NCBI GenBank assembly: GCA_000969725.1
Contig: JXSR01S029375.1
Reading direction: 5' to 3' (one strand)
Origin: Ophiothrix spiculata
Taxonomy: Eukaryota; Echinodermata; Ophiuroidea; Amphilepidida; Ophiotrichidae
Length of the DNA: 20,190 nucleotides
In this document: piece by piece, positions 1 to 10,200 of the stretch
Layout of the letters: every line of letters begins with the position of its first letter
Numbering within the stretch: the stretch's first letter is position 1
Translations under genes and position numbers: made by a program
Notes under the pieces: model-generated
The model's database searches: none
What the model was told of the DNA's origin: nothing
What the model saw: only the letters and a program-made list of their open reading frames with translations

Positions 1-2466
1 TTTTAGGTTCGATTTTAGTGCAATTCATCTTGTATATACAATCAGCTGGCCGACATGGAACCATGTGATGAAGAGCTATTTGCCAACGATGGTGCATAGA
101 AAAACACTTAAAAAGTTTTTTAAAAAACTCAATGTTAGTTAAGCAAACTATGCATTTAAGGAAATATTATGAGAAAGATCACTAGCAGTCTCTGCAGTAG
201 CAGTGGATTTAACATCAAAAATCATGGATAGAAAGCTGACAGCGGTCAAGATAATTACAGCAGTAGTCAGTACATCTCATGCAACTCAATAGACAATTTC
301 AAAAACCATTCGGAACGTCGATCACGTGGTCGTTTTATCAACCAATCATGTACAACCTAATTAGCATGTACTTTTTTGTAAACAAATTTTTCTGAAAACT
401 GTCTCGCATTTGCAGTGCAATAAAAGTGTAAAATAATTATATTCAGACCCATACATGGTTAGAGGCACTAATTCTGAACAATTTTTGGCTGGGGGTACCA
501 TATGCTCACTGACAGAAAGAGTGAAATTTCCATTTGAAATCGTCTGATTAAGCTTACAATTACCAGTCAACTCGGAGCACATCACTCGCTAGTGCTAACC
601 TTAATTACAAGTTCGAATTTGTACGCAATCAGTTAACAAGAATGAGCACTTCACATTCTGGTTATTGCGTTAGAGAGTCACTTTTTCTGTCGGCAATTAC
701 CAGAAAGTGTAAAATCAGCTTCATAAATTCTTGGAAAGTCATGTTTTGAAAAGGTCTATTAATTTGTTGCAAAGGCCAAATTCTTGTGAGAAAAATGCAG
801 AAGAGTCAAATGAAGAATTAGTGTGTACCATGCAGCAATCTACAAAATTGTGGTATAAGTAACATCAGTTTTGCTCTTGCTCATTTTAGGTGAAAATGAA
901 GGGGCTTTAAAAATAATTTTGTCAATTTCAACCAAAAATGTCATAACATCTTGCAACTTGCACAAACAGCAAATATAAGACCTTTTATGTCAAAATTATA
1001 AAATTACATACTTTTTGCATGTTTTCAAGGAAGTTTCCTTTTTTTTAGATTTGGAGGAAATCTTTGTCACTGGTGTGGCAAAGTTCCATTGCTAGATGCT
1101 CCACAGACCAGTTTTGGCCCACAGGTCGCTATATGAGAAAATTCAATGTCCCAGCACTATTCATCATATAGAATCACCGTAAAGGACACAGGATGTCACA
1201 ATTGTTTGTAGGCCATAACTACAATTTAGAATTATATGACTCATTCTTGAAATGTCAAAATAGATGTTTACCCTTTGAACCCTGGCCATTCCATGTGTAT
1301 CTGTACCACTGACCTGGGCCAACCCGAGAGTTAAAAAACAAAATATAACCACAAAACTTTATTTTATTTTGATTTCCCTTACTTTACTTTTTCATTTTAC
1401 ATTAGTCTGAATATCATTTATGTCGACCAACATATTCGACATTGGCGTTGTAGCCTATTGGCGAAGCCACATTTGTTGAAAATTGTGATCGAATTTACGA
1501 AAATGTGAGGAATTTTTCACCTCTTTCGAGCAAATAAGGGAAAAATGAGCCATCAACCATGGGTTCAAAGCTTCTTTGATGTCTTCCAATATAAATAAGA
1601 CTGTTGAAAAATGCAACTACCCATGCTTGTTGACAGACATCAAGTTTCTGACAAGTGACCTAAAAGCCGGTAAACCGGCTCATCGGGTATACGGTACATA
1701 TACATGTGAGCCGGTATACCTGCTTGTTGGGTTCAAAGGGTTAATTTAAAAGTGTCCTTGGAATCTTCAAAATAAAATGGATGTTTAAATGTACCCGTTT
1801 GTGTTTTCCATTGAAAAGTGGGGGGATAACATTTTTCAACAATCAATTTTGACCAAGGTTCCTATTTAAATTTTAGTGTTAAGGGATTAGAGCTAGTTTT
1901 GGGGTTAATGGTTAAGGTATGGTTAACTTAGGTTGAAGGTTATTGTTAGAATTGAGATTTAGGGACAGTTTCAGGGTTAGGATTAGGAGTTTCTGATAAC
2001 GCCTAGGGCATGCTTTTTCTCATCATTTTCCCCTATTTCCCCCCCCCCCATAACTGAAAAGTTTCTGTAATTTATTTGCTTTTTTTTTCTCTCTTTCAAA
2101 TATGTGTTCTGCTAGAGATCATTAAAAAAACATTGAGAAACAAAATGGAATCACAATACATATAAGTGAACAACCTATTGTTAATTGTAAATTGAACATT
2201 TAACTATGTTCTTTAGAAAACAATTATCCTTACTATTAGTAATACAACTGCAAACACATCATAGATTTAAGAGAAATGAAATATTTGCTTTAGGCTACGG
2301 ACCATTCCTATAATTATCATATTTCTGCTGATGAGGATGAATCGGAACTCAGAATGACAAAGAATATAAACAAGATGGTTCGCGAACCAGTAGTCTCGCC
2401 TGCGTATCGACCGCCTACTTAATCATTCAGTTGTGGGGTGGAGTAGGATATGGTAGGAGTGACATT
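1..2466. other. Non-coding flank or intron, no exon recognised
   Basis: On the minus strand this stretch lies downstream of the last recognised exon, where the S1 to S6 exons of the channel would be expected. I searched it for the conserved pre-S1 and transmembrane segments and found none. It holds an AT-rich background, a degenerate GGTTA-type tract at 1878-1990, a run of ten C at about 2041, and a short palindrome near 1666 (AGCCGGTAAACCGGCT). Short open frames at 361-585 and 1164-1352 have no recognisable homology. It is probably one long intron, or sequence beyond the gene. Confidence 0.5.
1878..1990 (+). repeat. Degenerate GGTTA/TTAGGG-like tract
   Basis: The plus strand carries many near-copies of GGTTA and TTAGG (for example GGGTTAGGATTAGGA near 1975), separated by variable bases. 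It looks like a decayed simple repeat related to the telomere motif. It is not a true telomere, because the copies are irregular and internal. Confidence 0.5.
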
Positions 2467-2790
2467 GGGTCAAGTACTTTATATGGTCTAAGTTTAATCC
2501 ATGTGGAATCAGGTGTTCATGAGTTATGACCTTGACTTCAAAATGACCTCGGATGACCTCATGTCAACTTTTTGAACAATTTTGGAAATTTGACCTCAGA
2601 TGACCTTTTGACCTTCACTGACCTTGACCTTGGGTCAAGTACTTTCTATGGTCTAAGTTTAATCCAAGTGGGGTCAGGGGTTAATGAGTTATGAGCTTGA
2701 CCTCAAAATGACATCGGATGACCTCGGGTCAACGTTTATAACAATTTTAAAAAATTGACCTCAAATGACCTTTTGACCTTGAATGACTTT
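2467..2790. repeat. Two-unit tandem repeat rich in TGACCT (AGGTCA) half-sites
   Basis: Two units of about 165 bp begin at 2467 and 2632, each with GGGTCAAGTACTTT followed by GGTCTAAGTTTAATCC. Within them TGACC or TGACCT occurs roughly 15 times. Spacings resemble direct repeats: TGACCTTGACCT (DR0), TGACCTTTTGACCT (DR2) and TGACCTCAGATGACCT (DR4). AGGTCA is the core half-site of many nuclear receptors. The sequence shows the motif density; receptor binding is inference. It may simply be part of a dispersed repeat family that continues into 2791-3230. Confidence 0.75.
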
Positions 2791-3991
2791 CACCGCACCC
2801 CCCAAAAAGGCACGTCGCGTGTGCTAATCCCGAACCCCTTCATGTCACTAAGTTTCATTACCATAGCCCTTACGGTTTAGGAGATATACTTAAAATTTAA
2901 AAATTACGCATAAATTGTGCAAATTAGGTACTTCATATGCATAGTTTGCGATCAAATTGTACGCAGCGCCAGTTCAGCTCCAACCCTTCCCACTCACCAA
3001 ATATCATCTACATGGGGCATACGGTTTCCAAGATTTGCTCCGGACAAGAAATGCGGACGGCGGACAGTTTAAGGAATGGTATGTCTCTTCCTGAAAAATT
3101 TTCAGGCGAGACAAAAAACGATGACATCAAACTTCATCAGACATGTGCAGAACATAATCATGGAGTTCTTACACCCAACAGCGGAAATAAGAAATACTCT
3201 ACCATAGGAATGGTCTATAATACTGATTAATACTCTCAAGCTTGTGCAATTTCAATAAAACAATGTATATTTTGCAACATGTCAAAATCACCTACCACGA
3301 GCTGAGTCCATTGAAGAGAGATTGGAATAAGGTAATTTCAAGTTAGTTAAGACTAAACTTATGCATACAATAAAACAAAAATTTAAATAAAAATGAAACA
3401 ATTGTAAAAGTATTAGTTGTAAGTACCATAAAATGGGTTGACTTTGAATGCCAGGGTGACTTTGACAAGGAGGTTCACAAAACATAAATATCGCCTAATG
3501 TAGATTTGAAAAGAATTTCAACCATCAATGGTTGATAGTTGAAATCCTCTACAAACCACTATCAGGTGACATAAGTTGTTCACGAACCACCTTGTTGAAA
3601 TTATATATGTTCAAAGTAACCCCAGCGTTCAGAGTCACACCAGTTTACGGTATGCTTGGGACTAAACCCCAGTTAGAAAGCCTGCCCTACCAAAGCTTAT
3701 CCGGGTACAAAATATTATAACTGATAACCCAAATGGGAGTATAAAAAAATCCATGCATCAATGATTCATTTGATCAAATGTTCTGAAATTACTTAACTAA
3801 ACCATTAGTCTGTCGAATGAAGAGGTAAAATTTCAAATGTGTTGATGTTATTGGAAAATATCATACAGTTTTATGATGACAATAACATACTCACACTGCC
3901 AGCTCAAGTTTTTTACATCCTTGCATTTCAATGAAACTATTTATCTACATGTAAGAGCACCAAGGTTCCTGCACGAACATTAAGTCTACTA
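2791..3991. other. Intronic repeat-like stretch, no exon recognised
   Basis: From 2791 to about 3230 the sequence has the look of a dispersed element continuing from the TGACCT-rich repeat. It includes a G/C-rich start (CGCACCCCCC) and a plus-strand open frame at 2937-3230 with no recognisable domain. An imperfect inverted repeat spans about 3430-3645: the block around GGTTGACTTTGAATGCC pairs loosely with the reverse complement of 3615-3645. The remainder is AT-rich with nothing assignable. Confidence 0.4.
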
Positions 3992-4047
3992 TGGTTCTTG
4001 AAATGTTCTTCAGGTGACCGTCACCTGAAGAACCATTTCAAGAACCA
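3992..4047. repeat. Near-perfect hairpin, 27-base arms, 2-base spacer
   Basis: The left arm 3992-4018 starts TGGTTCTTGAAATG and ends TTCAGGTGAC. The right arm 4021-4047 is its reverse complement apart from one extra base. The spacer is essentially CG. Such a sequence can form a cruciform in DNA or a stem in pre-mRNA. It lies about 90 bases downstream of the donor of the 4134-4225 exon, in the same intron. Confidence 0.8.
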
Positions 4048-4133
4048 CTGACCCAAGACTGTAGGTCATACAGTGTGCAATCCAAATTTATGACGTAAGG
4101 CAGCTATTGCAGATACGAATTTCTTGCACTCAC

Positions 4134-4225
4134 ATGACCAGATGAAGCTATCTCAAATGTGTCTTTCTTTACAATCATAATAGTCATCATTGTTGTGTAT
4201 GCATTAGATCCAAAACGGCTCTTTA
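4134..4225 (-). CDS. TRPA1: TRPA1-type exon 12, pre-S1 linker (predicted)
   Basis: The 92-bp exon encodes about 31 residues ending SSGH, including NAYTTMMTIMIVKKDTF. It starts after the acceptor GTTAAG with two bases that complete the Gly codon left by the preceding exon, and it ends at CAT before the donor GTGAGT. The pattern (small polar residues, a hydrophobic MTIMIV stretch, a basic KK, then GH followed by a possible Val) loosely matches the TRPA1 segment just before the HPVC/KW motif and S1. Evidence is the correct phase, an open frame and positional fit. The acceptor is not strong, because a better-looking acceptor ten bases upstream (AAACAG) leads to an immediate in-frame stop. This is less certain than the other exons. 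Confidence 0.6.
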
Positions 4226-7200
4226 CTTAACTTACTGTTTAAAAAATAATGAGTCTTGCACAAAGGTCATAGCTGTCCATTTCCAACTCATTAGCTACAC
4301 TTGCCTGAACATGTGAACTCCCAAATTTAGCACAAGGTGCTTTATTTTTGTACAATTTCAATTGCATCAAGTAAATCGAACCAGGCATAAATCGATAATT
4401 ACCTGGTGTGTTGTCATCCCATTGAGAAAATACATCATCCAGGAGTTCATAATCAAATGTGATACAGTAGTCGGGATGGTTGCGTGGCTTGTCGTTCTCC
4501 GTTAGGCATCGGTTGAACACTTTCTCTGCTACCTCTGTTTAAAAAGAACAAGTTGCATTCAGTAGTGTGATTTAGAAATAAGAATGCCAGGTGGTACTTC
4601 GTGAAAACATTTTGAATAAACTGATAAATGAAAAGAACAGAGTGTCCATCTGTATTTCTGTGATATTGATATGAATGACAGGGTTATTTGTTGATTAATA
4701 ACTTCAACTATTTATGACTTTCAAAATAATGTCCCCCCTTCTTGTAGTACTTCCTTAGCCTTTTGGTGATGAGCTTACACATGGATTTCACCCTGATATG
4801 AGTGACAGGATCATAAGGTAAGTAAGGTAAATAAAGTTGAAACCAAAGCTTGATTGCTAACGGCCTTGGTGCCCATCTCCATTTCCTTAGCGTTTAGGCC
4901 AGACTCCACTTCTGTGTATGTCTGTGGGGGGTACGCCACTCCTCCCACACAAACGAGTCCGATTTACCTTCCCAGTACTTTTTACATACTGGTACCCATT
5001 TCTGTCACCTGGGTGGGGAGGAACAATGTGGACAAAGAATCTTGCTCAAGGACTCAACACTGCAGTCACCGGGCCGGGGCTTGAACCCACAACCTCTCGA
5101 TTATGAGTCCAATGCTCTAACCATTGCGCCACAGTGCTCCACAGGATCACAGCTGCTTGAATTCATGAGTTTCAACAATTATGAATTACAAAGCGGACCT
5201 CCCTCCCTGCTACTTTCTAGGCATGATGAGTTTGCCCATGGTTGTGAACCTGCATATAAATGACAGGGTCATAGTTAATTGAATTAATGGCTTCCAACCA
5301 TTCACGATTTACAAAGTGTCAATACCCCACCCAACCCCAACCTCGCTACTTACCAGGACGATGAGTTTACACATGGGCGTGACCCTGATATGAGTGACAG
5401 TGACAGGGTCATAACTCTAATTGAATCAAGGATTCTATCCATTCAACACTTGCAAAGTGACCCCCCCCAAGTACTTATACCAGGCATTTTGGTGATAAGT
5501 TTACGCATGGATGTACCCCTGATATGAGAGTGACAGGGTCATAACTGATTGAATTCATAGCTTCATACCATATGTCGCTTGCAAAGTGACCCCCCAGAAC
5601 TTACCAGGCATTTTGGTAATGAGTTTACGCATGGGTGTGACCCTGATATGAGTGACAGGGTCAAAACTGATTGAATTCATAGCTTCTAACCATTTGTCAC
5701 TTGCAATGATTGCTTCTGCAACATTTCTGTAAGAAGAACAATTATATCAAAATCAGAATAAAAATATTGTTAAAATCAACATTTTTAAAGGTCCAATTTT
5801 TAAATTCGGAAGTAACTGTGATCCCGTGCTGTATTCGTATGTCACAAAGCAAATTACTTTCCTGATAATTCTTAAGGCACTACATAAATACTACATAGTT
5901 TTAGGTGAAGTAGGGCAATCTGACTTTCCAGAGATATCAAAAAAATACAGTATTTGTTTGATTATAATTTATACTTCTTATTAGGATGATGTTAAATGGG
6001 AGAAGTCAAAATTACTATACCTCTAAAACATTAGTTAGGCAACCACAGAATATAGTCAAGATTCAGCTAATACGCATGGCAATATATTGCCTACTTCCCC
6101 AACCTTGCATGACACTCACACAAGGAATTACATTAAAAAGTATTGCATCCTTCTATCACACATGATTTTAGCCTGCAGTGAAGAGTTCCATGTTTTAAGC
6201 TGGACATGAAATGGGTGCCAGGCATGTTCTTGAAGCAAACAGAATGTCCGGGTTTTGTTTATATTAAAATCATTCAAATAATTTATGAGGTATAATGAAA
6301 CAAATACAACAGCATGCAACAGTTTATTTTGGGAAGTTTCGCATCATGACGTAGTTACACGCATCCAGCCCCAAGGGATCAGGAATTTTCACAACTTTCC
6401 TGTTAACCGTGTTGTATGTGTACACTACCAATTGCAGCTTGGAAGTGCCTCAAATTGTGCAAGACCAATAAATGGACATAATTTGGCATGCATGAGTTTA
6501 CTTACTCTCTGCCATTGTCAATGGCCAAATCCAGACAGTTATGACCACCATGATCCTTGAGCGAGACATCAGCATGCCACTCTACCAGGAGTTTGACCAT
6601 ATCGAGATGTCCATTTTTGGAAGCCAGATGGAGAGGAGTTGTCTACGGGGAAAATCAAAAAGTTATATTAGTGAGAACATTACAAAATTACAAGAATATA
6701 ATAATAATAATAATAATAACAATAGAGAGCTTTTGTTTAGCGCTACTAAACTTGTTAACAAGTTCTCAGAGCGCTGCTGCCTATTATTACGCTGCACCGT
6801 CAGGTCACCGTCACAATCATTTCGCTTCAACTAGGAGTCGCCGGTCAAGCACACATCCTATACACACTTAGATTGCAATGTTTCCCATAACAGCTCCCCA
6901 ATATCGGTCAGGTCTACGAAGCTATCAAGATTAAATGTCTTGCCTAAAGACATAACCCGTTGGCCGTAGCAGGACTCGAACTCACAACCTACTGATTCGG
7001 AGTCCTGCGCTGTTCCACTAGACCACACGAGCTCTCCATATAACAGAAGACTTCGCTGAAATTGATTTTTAAAATCGTCACTGCAGTCATACTGTTAAAA
7101 TGTTCAGTGTACAAATATATTTTCATACCCTGGATGTCTTAAGCCACAATTTTTGTTTTTCCAAGCCCAACTTGACCTGAAAGTAGTACCTTTTATCAAA

Positions 7201-10200
7201 TCTGGAAATATAGCCAATATCCGATCAGACTGACTTGAAAACAGCATTTTGAAAACATCAAATGGACTACAACACTGCACGACATGTTTCATGACTACTT
7301 ACATAAGCTCAACTATAAAATTCTAATGATATTTGATCACATTGCATTGCTTCATTTTATGCTTTTATATAATTGTGCAATTTAAAAACTTCTCGACCGT
7401 GCTAATGTATAAAGCCTGTAGGGTATGGGTCAAAACAGCGCACATGAACCTTGGCACCTACCTTAGCTTTGTCTGTAGGGTCAACAGGACTGTCAGCATC
7501 CAACAGAGCTGCCGCAGTCTTCACATAGCCATTGGCAGCACAGCAATCAAGCAGTGTCCATTGCGATTGGTTCCTAGCTGCAGTGACAGCATCGAGGACT
7601 ATCAATGTACCTGCACCTTAGCACCTACCTTAGCTTTGTCTGTAGGGTCCACAGGACTGTCAGCATCCAACAGAGCTGCTGCAGTCTTCACATAACCGTT
7701 GGCAGCACAGCAATCAAGAGGTGTCCATTGTGATTGGTTCCTAGCTGTGATATCAGCTCCTGAGTCTATCAACGCATCTACGACACGAACATGACCTTCC
7801 ATTGAAGCCAGATGGAGGGCCGTATTTGAATATTCGTCCTCGTCGTTGATTACTGTTTCGTCTGCACGCACCAAGGCAAGGACGGTCCTGTCAATGGAGA
7901 AGCAAACGCCTTTTGAATACTATACCCAGAAGGTGACCAATTTATCAAATTAATTAACACAGTTAAGAAATTATGCAGGACTGTCACAGGGAACATCATG
8001 GTTATAGTTCAAGACGAACATTTTGACTGGCAGCTTCCACTGAAAACAAATATAAAATCATCCTAATTGATATCTTAATTAGTTATCCCATTCAGAAGCT
8101 TTTTTCAGCAATAATCAGGTAATTATTGCAGAAAATAACCACACTAAGTTGGTGCACTTTTTCAACCAGCCAGTGTAAATTTCCGATTTTATATCTGCAC
8201 CAGGGTTGGAGGCACTCTCACATGATGACAGCAAGCCAAATTTGTATATGAACACCAACATTGACAAGACTTCAGTCACAAAATTTTACAATAATAAGGG
8301 ATTGTAGTTGCAAGGAGGTAATTATACTTGGGCCTCTAATAAGATGCTAGGATGGGTATTGGACCTGCATGGGGTTCAATCAATGCTGGGACCAAACATT
8401 GAACCTGCAGGGCCTAATTCAATTTTGGAATTGGACCCTTGGCCTCTTACAGCACTGGTACCAGTTATTGAAACACGGGCCATATACAGGACTGGGACAA
8501 GGGGCTTGAACCTTGGCGTCATACATGAAGAGTGCTAGGATTATAATTTTTAACCTGGACCTTATAAATCACAGGGATCATGTATTTGAAACTGGACCTC
8601 ATACAGCGCTGGGCCTATGATTGTTCCTGGGCCTCATACATCACTTGGACCAGGGATTTTAACCTGGGCCTCATAAAACACTGCGATCAGGGATTTAAGC
8701 TTGGCCTCAATACAGTATTTACACTGGGGACCATACCAGTGTCTCATAAAGCACTGGTACAAGCCCGGGGGGTAACTGGGTATTCTGGGTAACCACCGGG
8801 TAACCACCCCCGTTACCAAAAAGGTGAGACCTGGACAGTCACAGGTCTCGAGACTTGCAACAAAGGGTATCAAAATCGACCTAGCACTCTGCAAGTCTCA
8901 CATAGGGTATCAAATTTTGCTTCTAATCCTCTGATAGGGCATCAAACTAAAATAGAATGGTTGAATTGATGACAATGGTGCCTTAAATTGCTAATAAAAG
9001 TGCTTCAAATACCTAGAAATATTTCTTAAGAGTGTTCAAATGGTGTACAGTTACATTTTACCTATGATTTCTTGTAATAATAATAATTATTTTGTCACAT
9101 ATGCGTTCAGTCTCAGATAGGGTATTCATTTGAACAGCTATGGTCCCAGATAGGGTATCCATTCGAACACATATGGAAGATTTATGGTCTTAGATAGGGT
9201 ATAATTTCACCCATTTTTGCAAATTTTTGGTCTCACATAAGGTCACCTTCAGAACCTGCAAAACTCTGGTGGTTACCCAGAAACAACAGTTAACCCTCCC
9301 CCCTCCCCGGGGTAAAAGGGATTGGTTGGGACAGGAGATTCAACCTGAGCCTCCATGTTAACCATGAATCAACTTACTGTACACGTCCATGCTTGGCCGC
9401 CAAATGTAAAGGTGTCTGCTCTTCTTCATTTTTCTGATCAATATCAGCTCCAAACTCTAGCAACATCTGTATGAAATGAAGAATAACCAGACACAGAATA
9501 AAAAAATCATAACAAATAAAGAGAGAAGATCTTCATTCATAAGCCAGGTTATTTTCTAAAAAAATTTTCATTCAGGGTTGGAGAAGGACTGAAATTTACA
9601 GTTGAAGTGCTTTGAAAATAAAATACATAATATGAGATGATTGTTTGGTACAAAATTGATAAAATCACAACTTATAATTGCAATTTTCAGTTTGAAAGTC
9701 TCTGTAATTTGAAGGGGTTTTTTTTAAGTTATTTTGGTAATTTACATTTGTCCACAATAGTTGAGGACAACCTTCATTTGGTCAGACTTTATACAAATAT
9801 TTGATAGGTGAAGTTAACAAAACAAATACCTTAACAATTTTCATATATCCCTTCTCTGAAGCAATGTGAAGTGGAGTGTTGCCATAGCGATCAGTTTCAT
9901 GGAGAAGATCTTTGGCCTTTTGGTGATCAAGAAGAGCCTGTTGATAAAAGATAACAACATTTTAAATATGGTAATGGCTAATGGTAAAATTAAGGATGCT
10001 TGAGTTCCCTTTTAAATTGGTAGTGCAATGGATCAAATCTTTAGTTGTCGGCACACATTTGGGCATTTTAAAATGTTTAAAGCTTACAATTTGCACAAAC
10101 ATAATGCATATTTAAGCAAAAACTTTCATTTTCATATTGTCAGAATTGGATACTAGAGCATTCAAATTCACCATAGCTAAGAGCAGACTTATGACACATT

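Noticed and set aside
361-585. Minus-strand open frame with three N-glycosylation-like motifs, considered as an S1-S2 loop exon of the channel
   Set aside because: No S1 exon is found upstream of it, its only acceptor (GCACTAG) is weak, and no recognisable family motif supports it.
1164-1352. Minus-strand frame starting with a signal-peptide-like stretch (MVIFCFLTLGLAQVSG)
   Set aside because: It is only 62 residues long, with no homology, no splice support and an ordinary AT-rich context.
1878-1990. Telomere or internal telomeric repeat
   Set aside because: The motif copies are irregular, with no run of exact TTAGGG units.
2937-3230. Plus-strand 97-residue open frame
   Set aside because: It lies in repeat-like sequence and shows no domain or gene-like context.
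5080-5140. tRNA gene on the minus strand
   Set aside because: The A-box-like and B-box-like parts are followed by a long SINE body with a target-site duplication, so it is a retroposon head.
7402-7605. The duplicated ankyrin segment as a regular additional exon
   Set aside because: It lacks the exon's acceptor side, and the available AG sites give a phase that does not match exon 8.
7333-7695. Plus-strand 120-residue open frame
   Set aside because: It is the antisense shadow of the duplicated ankyrin exon tail and of exon 8.
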